This document shows positions 39,505 through 52,303 of a DNA stretch of 64,000 nucleotides, piece by piece. A program made the position numbers and the translations under genes. The notes below the pieces were generated by a model, which had not been told where the DNA came from, did no database searches, and saw nothing but the letters and a program-made list of their open reading frames with translations. This stretch comes from Ochotona curzoniae (lineage: Eukaryota > Chordata > Mammalia > Lagomorpha > Ochotonidae), in NCBI RefSeq assembly GCF_017591425.1, contig NW_024467119.1, forward strand, positions 28,059,001 through 28,123,000, given 5' to 3'. Every line of letters begins with the position of its first letter. Positions within the stretch are counted from its first letter, which is position 1.

Positions 39505-39829
39505 AAAAAAAGAGATTTATTTTTATTTTTATTGGAAAGGAGGGCATACAGAGAGGAGAGACAGAGAGGAAGATCTTGCGTCCGATGATTCATTCCCCAA
39601 GTGAGCGCAACGGCTGGAGCTGAGCCAATCTGAAGCCAGGAGCCTCTTCCGGGTCTCCCACGCTGGTGCGCAGGGCCCCAAGGCTTTGGGCCGTCCTTGA
39701 CTGCCTTCCCAGGCCACAAGCAGGGAGCTGGATGGGAATCGGGGCTGCCGAGATTAGAACTAGCGACCATATGGGATCCCGGTGCGTGCAAGGCAAGGAC
39801 TTTAACCACTATACCATTGCGTCGGGCCC
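39505..39829 (-). mobile_element. C-SINE, young, with target-site duplication
   Basis: Full-length antisense copy flanked by TACATGAGCTTTTT (39491-39504) and TACATGATCTTTTT (39830-39843). Confidence 0.96.
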
Positions 39830-40084
39830 TACATGATCTTTTTGAATTAGCTGATACATTTAAAAAGAACCCCTTAACTGACTTTTAAAAATTAATAAAT
39901 TAACTTTTAAGCAGGCATATAGCAATTGCTTATATTGATACAGCAGTACCATGTGATGTTTTGATAGATGTATATGTACATCATACCGTGTTCCCTCAGG
40001 AGAAACACATCTGCAATTGCCAAACATTTAACTTTGGTTTATGTGGAACACATGCAAAATCCTATCCTTTGAAATTTTCATTTT

Positions 40085-40493
40085 ATTTTAAAAATATGTA
40101 TTTATTTATTTGTATTTATTTAAATTAGAGAGAGAAAGGGAGAAGCAAAGAAAGAGAATTTGTGTGTGAGAGAGAGAATGAGAGAGAAAAAGAGATAGGG
40201 AGGGAGAGAGAGAGAGAGGAAGAATCTTCCATCTGTTGCTTCATTCTCCAGAAGGCTGACACGGGCCATTCAGGGCCAGGCCAAAGCAAGGCTCCAGGCA
40301 TCAGGAGTTGGGAGATTTACCTGGCTCTCCCAGTTGGGTGTAAGCGGCCAAGGCACTTGGAGCATCTTCTATTGCCTTTCCTGGGCCATATGCAGGAAGG
40401 TGGATCAGAAGTGGAACAGCTGGGACATGAACCAGCGTCCATAAAGAATACCAGCACTGCAGGTGGTAGTTTATCTTACCACTCCACAATGCT
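40085..40493 (-). mobile_element. C-SINE inserted in L1
   Basis: Antisense copy with an expanded GA-rich segment (40125-40220), then the normal landmarks to CTTACCACTCCACAATGCT. Confidence 0.9.
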
Positions 40494-40889
40494 CTTTAAT
40501 TTGTTAAAAAATAACGATATATAGTACATGAACATTACCTTACCTATAGTAATGCTACTCTGCGATAGAACTGCAGTGCTTCTTACTCCTGCCAAACTGT
40601 AGCTTAGTTCCTTAGTTCCTTTTTTCCACGTCTTAAGTCCCCTCACTCTATCTCTCCCATCTTTATCTCCCACAGAATCTGAGGAGCATCAGTGTACTTT
40701 ATACCTTTAAGTGAACAAAGAATCTATATTTCGTAAGATTGTGTGTTATTTGTCTTTCTGGGTTTGGCTTATTTTGCTTAACTCAATGACTTCCAGTTCT
40801 ATTTATGTTATTGGAAATGATAAGATTTCATCATTTGTATGATCAAATATTATTCCATTGCACATAAACAGACACACATAAATATGTAG

Positions 40890-40897
40890 ATCTATCT

Positions 40898-40928
<31 letters not shown>

Positions 40929-40936
40929 GTCAATCT
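40890..40936 (+). repeat. (TCTA)n microsatellite
   Basis: Tetranucleotide tract within the L1 fragment, interrupted once by TTA. Confidence 0.95.
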
Positions 40937-41299
40937 ATCACTTTTTCTTTATCCACTTCCTGGCAGTTGCGAATAATACTGCAATAAGCACGGGAGTGTA
41001 GTTTTCTCTTAGACTTATCTCACTTCCCTTGGGTGTAAACTCCGTAATGGGATTGCTGGATCACATATCTTTAGTTTTTTGTGGTATCGCCATACTGTTT
41101 TCCACTATGGTTGTGCTAATTCACATTCGTACCTGTAGTGTGCAAGGCTTCTCTTTCCTTTATGTCCTTGTTAGTGTGTGTGTGTGGGAGTGGGTGTTGT
41201 GCTAATGTAGAACTCAAGGAGAAATTAGTGTTCTTGTCTAGGTGTCTGTGGAAAGAAGAATGATCAGGGCCAGTAACTTATTTTTCCCAAACGTTTTTA

Positions 41300-41640
41300 T
41301 TTGTTAATTTACTTTAAAGAGTTATGGGGGGGCGTGGTCGGGGGGGGAACAGAGTGAGAGAGAGAGAGAGAGAGAGAATCTTTTTTCCTGCTGGTTCATT
41401 ATTCCAATGACCATAGTAGGTAGCTCCGGAACAGGCTGAAACCAGGAGCCAGGTGCTTCCCTGGGTCTCCAACATGTATTATAGGGACCCAATCATTCAT
41501 GGGGGCATCTTACACTGTTCCAAAACCATTAGCAAGGAGTTGGAATGGAGGTGGAGCATCTGAGACTCCAATTGATGCCCGTATAGAATGCTAACACTGC
41601 AGGTGGCAGCTTAAGTCACTATGCCACAATTCCAGCCTCA
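41300..41640 (-). mobile_element. C-SINE, diverged
   Basis: Antisense, G-rich and GA-rich at its start, then CAGGAGCCAGGTGCTTCCCTGG and CTGCAGGTGGCAGCTTAAGTC. Confidence 0.88.
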
Positions 41641-42170
41641 AATATTCAGTCTGAATGACATTATTGACATGGTTGGAATAATATCTCCTATTTATTTTTA
41701 GATTTCCTTTGGTATTCTCTTTCTGTACTCCTCTATTTGATCATTTCTTTTCTTGGACTAACTAAATATTTTTTAAAAGTATTTCACTTGAATGTATGTT
41801 TTAATTATATAGCTTTTGTTATTTTTTGGTAAGTTTTCTAGGGGTTATGTGATACCACATTAAACTTCCTGTCCACACAGAGTTATTATTGTCCTAGTTT
41901 CTGTAAAATATGGAAGTGTTTTAGCTCCATTTTTATACTACAGTTTTAGTGCCTTGCATTATGTTAAAAAAAACACATGATAGAGTGTTATAATTTTTGC
42001 TTTAAATATTCACATGTATTGTAAAGATAGTAAGAGGAAAATATGTCTGAGTGTGTTTTTTTTGTATTCACGCTGCCAGGGTTTCAGTGAGTTTTTCCTA
42101 ACATTATTTTATTTTAATTCCATTTTTTTCTTAGATTCCTGACTCATACGTGGTAGACCATTCGTCTACC
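41641..42170 (-). mobile_element. Possible L1 fragment, antisense
   Basis: TTTCCTTTGGTATTCTCTTTC, TGATCATTTCTTTTCTTGG and TAGGGGTTATGTGATACC resemble reversed L1 3' UTR. Low certainty. Confidence 0.4.
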
Positions 42171-42485
42171 AGAGCTCTCTGAGACTTTGTCAGAACTATT
42201 TCAGTGTTTAGCTTAGCAGTTAAGATGCTGTCTGAGAAAGCTGCATCTCATGCCCTATAGCAGGGTGCCCAGCTCAAGACCTGATTTCATGTAGGAAATT
42301 GGCAAAACTATGGTGACAATAAACAGGTCAGTGATTGTCTAGGTTTGAGGGTAAATAGATCAATTGCAAAGGATCCAAAAGGAATTTTCTTGGAGTCATG
42401 GACATTTTAGATTATAGTGATGATTAAATAAATGCATCTTTTAATTGAAACTCAATAAGCTATAACCTAATTTTTATTCATTTTT
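42170..42485. other. Intergenic, nothing recognised
   Basis: Unique sequence between L1-like and C-SINE. Confidence 0.4.
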
Positions 42486-42489
42486 AAAA

Positions 42490-42812
42490 TAAAATTTATC
42501 TATTTTATTGGAAAGGCAGATCTATAGAGAAAGAGAGACTCAGACAGAAATATCCTCCATGTGCTTGTTCACTCCCTAAGAGGCCACAATGATCAGAGCT
42601 GTCAATCCAAAGCCAGGAGACAGGAACCTCTTATGGGTCTCCCAAGTAGGAATAGGATCTCAAGGCTTTGGACAGTTCGCTCCTACTTTCCCAGGCCATA
42701 AGTATGGAGCTGGATGGGAACTGGAGCAGGCTGGGCATGAACCATCTGCCACTTGGGGACTCCAGCAGTTGAAGGGAGAGGATTAGCCAGCAGAGCCATC
42801 GTGCCAGTCCCT
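42490..42812 (-). mobile_element. C-SINE, full length
   Basis: Antisense, from AAAATTTATCTATTTTATTGG to GAGCCATCGTGCCAGTCCC. Confidence 0.94.
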
Positions 42813-42814
42813 AA

Positions 42815-43485
42815 GCGATACACTTAAAATAGATACATTCTGTGAATTATAGCCCAGTGAAGATGATTTAAAAAACGTCTGTGGGATATCTAAAAATAAG
42901 ACATGGTAGAAAAATAGAAAATGCAAGATAGTAAGGGAGCAATAGTAGAAGAAATCTTATTTTTCATCTGGGTGATAAAAGGCTTGAAGGTGAGATGCAA
43001 TAGGTGCTAAAAATCTTGGCCATGTTTTGCAGAATGAGCAAAAGCCTGGGTGCCTCCAAGAACTGATGTGTAGTTTCCCAAGAATGTAGAGCGGGACAGT
43101 GAGAAGAAGAGGCAACTTGATGGCTGAAGGCAATTTTATGGCAGAAATGCTGACATGTTTGTAGACACAGGAAAAGCCAAGAAAGAACTACAACTGTTAG
43201 GAAGTGAATATAATATTGGTGGTGTAGGAGGTTTCTATTTCTTGAAGTTGGGGAAGGCGGGTAGGGTCTCTGAGATATGAAAAGAGAGAAAGAGAGTTGT
43301 CAGGGTGCGCTTCCAGGAAAGAAGGAAAGAAATGGAAGGGGCTGGGAGGAAAGCCAAAGAGTGTGGAAAAATTTTAGCAGCTTCCATATGGATGAAGTCA
43401 ACTATTGCCACTGTTGGAAGCAAGAATAACTCTAAAGTTTTGGGGTAGACACTATGCAGAACAGCTGTGTTAGAGATGAACAAAA
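42815..43485. other. Intergenic, nothing recognised
   Basis: Purine-rich unique sequence; no gene or repeat identified. Confidence 0.4.
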
Positions 43486-43486
43486 T

Positions 43487-43809
43487 AGGCTTGGAGTGGT
43501 AGCGTAGCAACTAAATCCTTGCCTTGCACGTGACAGGATACCATGTGGACACTGGTTCTAATCCTGTCAGCCCTGCTTTCCATCCAGATCTCTGTGGCCT
43601 GCAAAAGCAGCTGAGGATCGCCTAAAGCCTTGGCACCCACGTGGGAAACTCCGGAATAGGCTTCTGGTTCCTGGATTTGGATTGGTGTAGCTCCGGCCAT
43701 TGAGGCTGTTGGGGAGTGAATCTATGGATAGAAGATCTTCCCATCTGTCTCTCCTTTCTCTGTATATCTGACTTCCCAGTGAAAATACAATAAATCTTTA
43801 AAAAAAACA
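43487..43809 (+). mobile_element. C-SINE, full length
   Basis: Sense copy with GGTTCTAATCC B-box-like core and an AATACAATAAATCTTTAAAA tail; flanking ATGAACAA duplication. Confidence 0.95.
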
Positions 43810-45220
43810 CATGAACAAGACATGGATTTTTTTCATATGACCTCAGAGTTGTGGTTATTCTATAAAAAGGTGCTTCCTTAGATAAAAAGTTCTGGGAAAT
43901 GGTGGACATACAATCTTCAGGGCACATTAGGCTCCACTACATTTTGCAGAAATAACATGCTCAACTTAATTTTAACCCAAACTTGTATAACTATTGTGCC
44001 CTTTACTCACATCAAACACTAATCAATATGTTCTAAGAGTTTTATGGGAGCCACTTTGCAAAAATTTGCACTTCAATGTTGCTGAATTGGACAGCAGCCA
44101 CTTGACATCAGACAAGATAGATGTACAAGATTCTGTTGGTGTCAGAGAAGTGGATGTGAATAGGGCAGTTGTAAAATGAAAAGTGTCACTACCCTCCAGT
44201 GTCTCAAGGAATTAAACTGGGTGGAGGGATGAGAGACATCAGAATAGTTATGGGAACTAGGAAAACAGGAAAGGCTGGCATTCTCCGTGGAGATGGAAGA
44301 GAAGCTTGGCAGAAAGTAGGAAGTGGGAATGGTAGAAGGTGGTAGGCAAAGAGGGAATTTTGAGATTTGAAGATCATGAAGTAGTGACAGTTCATTCCCA
44401 AAGTTTCACTGGTATTTGTGGAGTGGTAGAAGTGGCTTATTCAGGAGATAACAGACACATTTCTATTGTTGTTTTTACAGAGATGATTGGAAGTTTACAG
44501 CAGAGCCAGTAGATCACGTGGCTTTCAATGTGTGTTCATTTTTGCCATATCTTCTGCAAAGAGCAGACCAACTGACATCTAGGCTGGGAAAGCTGACAGC
44601 TAACCTTAAATTATTTTGCAATGTGAGATCTTTGTATCTACAGACTGAAGACAATTGCTCGTTATTCATATTGATTTATATCAGGCAGTGCAGTGAACAT
44701 ACAATTAATAGTTGACTTCATTGGCAGCCAGCTGTTAGTGCCATAATTTACTGTGAGAATGCTTTGGTCCAGGGATGAAGAAGAATTATACTGGGAACTG
44801 TATTTTTTAGCATTTTAAAGGTCAAACTCAACTCTTATTAATTTAGTCAGAGGTTGGAGTTTCATTAAAAGAGGGAGTTTTGCTGAGGCAGAATCTCTCA
44901 CATGCTAATATGAGTCTAAGCTCAGGAAAAATCTCTTATCTCCTGATTTCAAATTGCCTTTGATCTGAATGGCTAATGGAAAGCCAGATGTGGACTGAGT
45001 GCAAAAGATCTTAAAGAAGCTTTAGATATGCTCTTGGAAAAGCTTTAGGCTTTCAGAGAGTCAGAAAGTAGTCACTGTTTGGCAGCAATAAACATTTTTG
45101 GCTACTTAGAAGCAATGCTGAGAACTACATTAAAAAAAGCATCATTGTCCAGTTGCGGCTGACCTTAACTATCATCAGCAGAGATTTTCAGAATGATTTA
45201 TATTTTTAAAGGTATTTTGA
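43810..45220. other. Intergenic, contains a candidate conserved block
   Basis: No gene recognised. 44570-45010 is repeat-free with TTAAATTATTTTGCAATG, CATACAATTAATAGTTGAC, CTTATTAATTTAGTCAG and AATGGCTAATGG cores and may be a distal enhancer. Confidence 0.4.
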
Positions 45221-45224
45221 ATGT

Positions 45225-45430
45225 TACATGTGTGTCAACTCACCATGCCAAGCTCTAGATGCATGATCCCTTTCAGTTCCTAAAGCAGTTCTGTGAGGTG
45301 CTTCTATTGCAGCTTCTGTTTTGGAAGAATCTGAAACTCACAGAAGGCACTGCTTTCAGCTTACAGATATATGAGCACAAATTAAATCCTAGCCAGCCTC
45401 ATTCTACTGACTGTGCCCTGAATGCCTTCA
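45225..45430 (-). mobile_element. Probable MIR, antisense
   Basis: CTCACCATGCCAAGCTCTAG, CTGTTTTGGAAGAATCTGAA and CAAATTAAATCCTAGCCAG follow the reversed MIR order with high divergence. Confidence 0.5.
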
Positions 45431-45682
45431 TAATGTTGGTCTGAATGCAGACTCCTGTGTCTGAGAAGTGGGGATGTGAGTGTTAGCCAAGCATGGTCTT
45501 CTACTCTTCATGAATATTAAGGTCTAAACAAAGGTTATAAGATGAAATTCCCACAGTCAGATGACCTGGATTCAAATCCTTGTCTTCCTGTTTCCTAGCT
45601 TTCATTTAATCCTTTGGAGGTTTATTTTTATAGGTTATAAAGTGGATGTTGCAACAATATCATCTGTCTTACAGGTTCTTTT

Positions 45683-45925
45683 TAAAAATACTTATTTTTA
45701 TTTGAAAGGCAGAGTTACACAGAGGAAAGAAAGAAAGAGCGAGAGAGGGAATTTTCCATCTGCTGGTTCACTCCTCAAATGGTTGCAGTGGCCAGAACTG
45801 GGCCAGTTGGACAACAGCTTCAAGGACTTTCTTGTCTCCTGCATGAATGCAGAGGCTCAAAGATTTGGACTCCCCTCCACTGCCTTTCCAGGCCATCATA
45901 AGGGAGCTGGATCAGAAAAAAAAAT
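45683..45925 (-). mobile_element. C-SINE, truncated at the tRNA-related end
   Basis: Antisense copy stops after AGGGAGCTGGATCAG at an A run where L1 sequence begins. Confidence 0.9.
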
Positions 45926-45949
45926 AGGATTGATAGTTTTAACAGCACA

Positions 45950-48310
45950 GTAGACCAAGTGAAGGCAAGAATTTCTATCCTTGACAAAAATAATTTTGAA
46001 ATAACTCAGAAAAAATGAAGAGAAAGTAATAAAAAAGAATGAGCAAGTCTATGAGATATGGAATATCATTAAATGATCAAAGATTTGCACTACAGGTATT
46101 CCTGAAGGAAAAGAAAAAGGCATTGAGAACTCACTGGATGAAATAATCACTGAAAATTTCCATTAAGCTCAAAGGCATGATGTTGTAGAATTGTCCAAAG
46201 TGAAAGACAGAGAGTCCTAAAGGCAGTAAGAGAAAACTGCCTATTTGCATATAAGGAAAAACCAATTAGACTAATACTAGAATTCTTAGTAGAAGCCGTG
46301 CAGGCCAGAAGAGAGTCAGATGAGTAATTAAAGTCTTAAAAAAAAAAAAACCAAGAATTTTATATCCAGCAAAACTATCTTTTAACTGAAAGATAAATAA
46401 CATGCTTTCCATATTAGCAAAAGCAGAGAATTTATGATCCTCATATCAGCATGAGACATGTCACCACAAAATTGACTAACAGAACAGATATAATCATTAT
46501 TCAATCAATGAAATGATAGATTTTAGTTCTTATCTATAATAATTTTCATGAGTATCTGTTAATGAATGTAAACAGATTAAATTTACCAACCAAAGACTCA
46601 GGTTAGCCGAATGATTATAAAACCACAATTCCACTACAAGCTCCCTACAAGAAACTCACTTCACAAAAACATACTGAAAGTGAAATATTTTAAAAAGATT
46701 TATCAGTTGAATGAGAACCAAAAACAAGCAGACATAGCTATTTGGACAGCAGATAAAACAGACTTTAAATAAAAAAACCGTAAAAGGAGATAAAAAGGAC
46801 ATTTTATTTTGTTAAAAGTTTCCATTCATCAATAAGATATAATAATCATAAATTTATAAGCACCCAACATAAGGCCATCAAATGTGTATATACAGCAAAT
46901 ATGATTAGACCTAAAGGGAGGAAATGTAGACTCCATCACACCAATAGTGGGTAGCTTCAACACCCTCATGAATGGACAGAGCAGCTAGACAGGAAATCAG
47001 TAAAGAGACATTGGAGTTGAAGACACCTACTGTGGAGCAAAGGGACTTAAAAGACATGTACAGGACATTTCACCCAACAGCCACAGAATACATATTCTTC
47101 TTATTGGCACGTGGAACATTTTCTAGGATAGAATATGTGTTGGGCCACAAATTAAGTCTCAGAAATTTTAAAAAGATTAAAATCATATATATGATGTATC
47201 TTCTCAGACCTTAAAGGAATAAAACTAGAAATCAACAGCAAGAACAAAATAACACTTATAAATACTTGGAAATCCAACAAATAATTACTGAACGATAAAT
47301 GAGTTATCAAACCAACTAAAAAGGAAATAAGAAGCTTTCTTGGAACACATGAAATATTTCCAAAAATGAAAATGCAAAGATATTTTTTCTCAGATCTAGA
47401 AAAAAGAATGATCCTGAAATTTTCTTTATGGAAATGCAAGAGACCCTGAGTAGCCAAAGCTATCTTAGACAATAAAAACAGCTGGAGGCATCACAATATT
47501 GGATTTCAAGATATATTCCAGCATAGTTATAATCAAAACATCCTAATATTGGCATGAATATAAATATGTGGACCAATGGAACAGATTAGAAATCATAGAA
47601 ATTAATTAGGGAAATTCAAATAAAACTCACACTAGGGTTTCATTTCACTCTAGTTAGGATGACTGTTATCTAAAAATTTTTTAAAAATTGCAAATCCTGT
47701 ATATGATGTGTAAAAAAGGGTACTCTACTATATTGCTGGTGGATTGTGAGCTAGTAGAACCATTAACCTATAGGGATTCCTCAGAATTCTGAAAATATCA
47801 TATGACCCAGCAATCCCACTCATGAGGCTTTATCCAAAAAGAATGGACTTAGCATATGAAAGATTTATCTGAATCTCCATATTTATAGCAGCTCAATTAA
47901 CAGTAGCTAACATAGGAAATATCACATTGGAATACTACTCAGCCGTAAAATCAATGAAGTCCTATCTTTCACGACAAGAAGGTTGCAGTTGGAGAGCATT
48001 ATGATTCATGGAATAAGTGAGCCCTAAAACGATAAATACGTTTTATCTGATTTGTGGTAACTAATATGTAGAGTACAAAAATTTTAATGTGTACGAGTGA
48101 AACTGACATCTTGAAATTTGATTATTGTTTACAGCCCTTGTTTATTCTCCCAAGGACCAGTGGTCTTTCTACTTGCTATGTTAAGGATTTCTTTTAAGCA
48201 GAGGATACGCTTGTGATTATACAGCAAATCAAAACAATGGTATCACAAAAACTTAAAGAAAAATAAAAAAAAGAGGAAGAGGGAGGGAGAAAGGGAAGCT
48301 GGAAAGCATC
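45950..48310 (+). mobile_element. Old L1 (L1M-type), internally deleted, dead
   Basis: L1 landmarks in order: CCAAGAATTTTATATCCAGC near 46350, AAGCACCCAACATAAGGCC, an endonuclease-domain remnant open from 46972 to 47214 (MDRAARQEISKETLE..), an ORF2 C-terminal piece with GGCATCACAATATTGGATTTC, then the 3' region with CATATGACCCAGCAATCCCA and AATACTACTCAGCCGTAAAA. The reverse-transcriptase core is missing between about 47330 and 47400, and stops and shifts are frequent. Confidence 0.85.
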
Positions 48311-48494
48311 ACGTTTTAAAAATTGCATGTATAAAACACATGTAACCTGTTTTCTTTCATAAATAGATACAAAAACTGGGAAGAAAGCAATGAAATAATG
48401 AGCCTATTAAAAAAATAGAAGTTTACACATAGGGTAAAAACCATCAGGAATGCACCTAATTACAGGAAGAGCTGGAAGGAGGAAGTGGAGGAAT

Positions 48495-48615
48495 CGAGAA
48501 TCTGGCTCCTGTCTTTGGATCATCAGCTCAGCTCTGGTTGTTGTGGCCATCTGGGGAATGAACCAATGGGCGGAAGATCTCTCTCTGTTTCTCCTTCTCT
48601 CTGCAATCCAACATA
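48495..48615 (+). mobile_element. C-SINE 3' fragment
   Basis: Sense orientation: ATCTGGCTCCTGTCTTTGGAT, GGGGAATGAACCAATGGGCG and TTTCTCCTTCTCTCTG. The tRNA half is absent. Confidence 0.85.
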
Positions 48616-48619
48616 TGTA

Positions 48620-49545
48620 AGCAAGTAAATTTTACCCCACCCACACCCCCACTAACACTGTGAGCCCATTAAAAAAAAAATAATAAAGAAGGTGCTGAGC
48701 AGACACATTCTGCGGCTCTACCCTTTCTTCTCCATTTTATCCCTGGAGGATTATTTGTAAGAAAAACTGGTCAAGGAACTGAAGGCTTAACTTCTCAAAG
48801 GGGAATTGTGCCTCCGCTCCAATTTTGTTTTTACAAAAAGTAGCAGTTACTGTGAAGATAGTCAGAAGGGTTTTCTGTTTCTTGTTTTCAGATTGGAGCG
48901 TTCCAACATAAGGTAAGAAAAGAACAAAGCTTTTAATATTTTACTCCATTTTAAACAGCAAGCTATTTTTGTTGAGTAGGTGGAAAAAATCACATAAGAA
49001 AACCAAGTAATCCACACTGCAGTGTAAAAATAGCTGTCACTGAGAGCATAACAACAGGCTGGCCCGGCCAGAGCAGAGAGAGCCAAGACAAATACCACCA
49101 CCCCCTTGCCTGTCTTCCAAGTGCAGAAGGAATTGGCAAAGAAAGGTGGGCAAAAGCAAAAAAGCAAAATTCTGTTTTTACTCAACTAGAAATAATTACG
49201 ACATCAGGACAAAGTAATTTAACCTATATTAGTTCTAAGTTTCAAATACCCCCTTCTTTTCCCTTGGATTTCTATTTTTGCCATCCTCCTTGCTCTGGGG
49301 CGTTTTTGAATCCCTGGCCGAGGGAAAGCTGGCTTTGGAAATCCTTTAGTTTGAACAGAGTGAGATACGTGCTGAGGTTCAGGACTCCATGAGTGATTGT
49401 GTTTGTCCTGACTGTGGTAAGGATGTCTTCCAAGGAGACAGGTACAATCTATTGATGTGATCTACTTGGTGATGGGGAGAGTCAGCCAGGAGATTGTATC
49501 CTAGGATGCATATATTCTACAGTTCCTGCCTCCAGAAATATAAAG
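48620..49545. other. Intergenic, nothing firm recognised
   Basis: Unique sequence; 48690-48830 and 49200-49400 are repeat-free and non-degenerate in look, but no function can be assigned. Confidence 0.4.
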
Positions 49546-49546
49546 T

Positions 49547-49663
49547 GACTTCAAAAAGTCTGTGGAAAAATGGAATTAAGATAAATTGATTGCGATGTGA
49601 AAGCTTTTGAAATCCACTTATTGGTTTTTCAAAATGTGCATTTTCCACAAGCTTTTCGAAATC
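49547..49663. mobile_element. MITE-like non-autonomous DNA transposon, 117 bp
   Basis: Terminal inverted repeats of 23 bp (49547-49569 and 49641-49663) agree at 19 of 23 positions and enclose a short AT-rich interior. Length and structure fit a mariner-type MITE. I recall similar short palindromic elements in other mammals, but the family name is not certain. Confidence 0.65.
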
Positions 49664-49664
49664 C

Positions 49665-50690
49665 CCTCTCTACCTCTCCATATTGGGATAATGCAAGAGA
49701 AAGAAAGATAGAAATGTGTGAAACTAGAAGCTAGAGTTGTCTATGGACAATTATTCCAGTCACCAGATATGTGGCCATTTTAGGTGGGAAATCCGGTTTT
49801 TAATAACGCCCATGAAAAAAAGGAATTCTCTCTTGTCAGAAATACATGAAATCATTCAGTGGTTATACTGATCAACTAAGTATGGCTTTCTTAATTTGAC
49901 AGGGATTTTGCAGACTCAGGTCTCTGAGGATTCCTGCATTCATTCTGCAGCCATGATCTGCAGCAGCCTACTACCAGCAGGTAGCCATGTGTTTGACGTA
50001 GTCGGTTTTCTGTCCATCCTTTGATTGGATCATGACTTAGCATGTGCCATTCATTTTGTTTGGACAAACTCTGTTGACTACAGATTAACTGGCACACAAC
50101 ATTTGGTACTTTCTAAATATTGTATCAATAAATATGCATTTTTAAAAATAGAGGGCCATCACATTTTGTTCGTGTTATTTCTAGATATATTATACCTTAG
50201 GTTATTGTTATGTTTCTTTTCTTTGCAATGTATTTTCCAGCTATTGGTTGTTATAATAATAATATTTCCCAGCTAATGGTTGGCGATAATAATGTGTGTG
50301 TATATGTATATGTGTTGATTTTTAGTTACTTTACTGAAAACTTATGTAACATTTTGTCAGTTTTCTTAGGCTTTGTATCTTTATTAATTTGTTATTTTTA
50401 AATTGCAGCAAGGGGTAGGATTTACATGACTAAATAAAAATAATTAGAATTTAAACTCATTTAGTTTAGGAGCTTAAACATCCTTGAACCAAAATCTTTT
50501 AAACCAATAAAGCAATTAATTATTTTGCCTTAGGATGAAAGTATTTCCTTTGCATTTTGGGTACATGAAAAATATGATGACATTAGTTTGGAGGAAACAG
50601 AATCAGCAGTGCAATGACACCTTACTTTCTCATCTTTCCTAGAGTTAGTTTCTAGACGTTGTGTGTTACACTGGAGTTTACGAGATTTTT
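49665..50690. other. Intergenic AT-rich DNA, nothing recognised
   Basis: No gene or clear repeat. Confidence 0.5.
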
Positions 50691-50900
50691 TTTGGACTAA
50701 ATTCTATTTTTTATTCTCATTTTTAATTTGTATGAAATGAGTAGTTTTCACGTGTTTCACACATATGTTTAGAAGCATACATGTTCACTTTCCCCTCCTT
50801 CTTGTCTCCCACCATATTATTTTTTCCCAAATTATCACGATAGTGTATCTATTCACATAACAAGATTAACTTTTTGATATTTGAAGATTTCATGACATGG
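50690..50900 (-). mobile_element. Possible L1 3' UTR fragment, antisense
   Basis: TTTGTATGAAATGAGTAG and CCCTCCTTCTTGTCTCCCACC resemble reversed L1 ends. Weak. Confidence 0.35.
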
Positions 50901-51975
50901 TAAGTAGAGGAAGGGGAAATAAGAAAAAAAAATAAGACTACAAATAGTAAAACTAAACTAAAAAGAAAATGAAAATCCTACTGAGATCAAGAGTTTCGAA
51001 GGGTGGACCCATACCTTGCTGATGTGCTGTTTCCTGCTAGAAGGTCTGCTGAAGCTTTGTGCATATCAGCGGTTCATGAGTTTTTTTTTTCTTATTATGA
51101 GTTTTGCTTTCCTGCTGCTGTTCAACATGATTTTCTTCCCTTGGGTAGTTATCTCAGATTTTTTTTATTTATAAAAATAATTTCCAGTTATAAAAATAGA
51201 TTCTTTGTAATCAGGATATTTGCTATTACTGAAAATGTCCTCTCTGGTAAACACTAAAATGTCAATCTAACTTCTAAGTCAAATATTGTGCCTTTCTTTC
51301 AGCTCCCCCATGACCTATGGCACGGGACTCCAGGTGGGGTGGGCGAGCTGTCACATTTCACTTTATCCTGCCCTCCTCTTTCTCCATCTCTACTTCCACG
51401 GCCACTGTTGTTGCCTCCAGGGAAGGTTGGGAGAGAGAAAAAAGATGAAAAGGACCAAGGCCTGATGGTGTTATTCTACCCTAATTCCCTTCTAGCTCTG
51501 GGCACTCACATGTTGACTCTCTCACAGGGAGCATTTATGGAGTCTTTGGAATCTTTCTGTGATAATCTGCCTGTTCGTCTGAGGAACCAGGCATCTTTGC
51601 CCCCAACCTGAACTCCTGCATCTCACCTCCAGAGGCCGTGCTCAAACCAATTTTCCTCTCATGACATCCATGTGGCTCGCTGGAAACCTATTGCCTTTGA
51701 CAAGTGAAACTCTAGGATAACAACTTGATCAGTTGCTGCATCCACTCTCTTTCTTGACAAAGTTGGAAAATTCTGTCCAGATTCAGTTGGCAAGAGGCAG
51801 ATCACAATGTCTGCATTCATAATTCTCAGTCTAGATGGGACATGCTGATTGGCCTTTGCCATCTCTTGGTTCTGTGGCAACACTGGCATTGCAAATATCT
51901 CCTGGGAGAATATGTCATTCTAATGATAGTGGCAGCTTTTATGGTAAAGCCAAACTTGATGTACTTATTTTCTAG
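50900..51975. other. Intergenic, nothing recognised
   Basis: Unique sequence; a 107-residue + frame at 51288-51611 has no family resemblance. Confidence 0.5.

Positions 51976-51976
<1 letters not shown>

Positions 51977-52019
<43 letters not shown>
51977..52019 (+). repeat. (TC)n(TA)n microsatellite
   Basis: About 10 TC units followed by about 11 TA units, forming the tail region of the adjacent C-SINE. Confidence 0.95.
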
Positions 52020-52303
52020 TTACTTGAAAGAGTTATAGAGCAAAGGTCTTTCATATGCTGGTTCACTCTCCAAGTTGCTACAACAGCTAGAGCTGGGCCT
52101 ATCCCAAAATGGGAACTAGGAGTTTCTTCCAGGTCTTCTGCATGGGTAAGGGGGCCCAAGGACTTGAGCCATCCTTTGCCGTTTTCCTAGGCAGTTGGCA
52201 GGGAGCTGGATCAGAAGTGGGGCACCTGGGACTGGATCCAGTGCTCATATGAGATCCTGGTGTGACAAAGCAGAGGAATAATATACTATGCCATCACAAT
52301 GAC
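52020..52303 (-). mobile_element. C-SINE
   Basis: Antisense, with TTGAAAGAGTTATAGAGC, CATATGCTGGTTCACTC and CAGGGAGCTGGATCAGAAG. Confidence 0.92.

Larger units (their letters stand above)
39885..41240 (-). mobile_element. Old L1 3' end, antisense, interrupted by a C-SINE and a TCTA microsatellite
   Basis: Reverse-L1 landmarks: TGTGATGTTTTGATAGATGTATA, GTGTGTTATTTGTCTTTCTG, CTCAATGACTTCCAGTTC, ATATTATTCCATTGCACAT, GGGATTGCTGGATCACAT and GCCATACTGTTTTCCACTAT. A dead 3' fragment. Confidence 0.85.

Noticed and set aside
39228..39809. 193-residue antisense frame
   Set aside because: It runs through two adjacent C-SINEs; the peptide is SINE sequence read in one frame.
46972..47214. 80-residue + frame as a possible host gene
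   Set aside because: It is a remnant of L1 ORF2 (endonuclease region), in order with other L1 landmarks.
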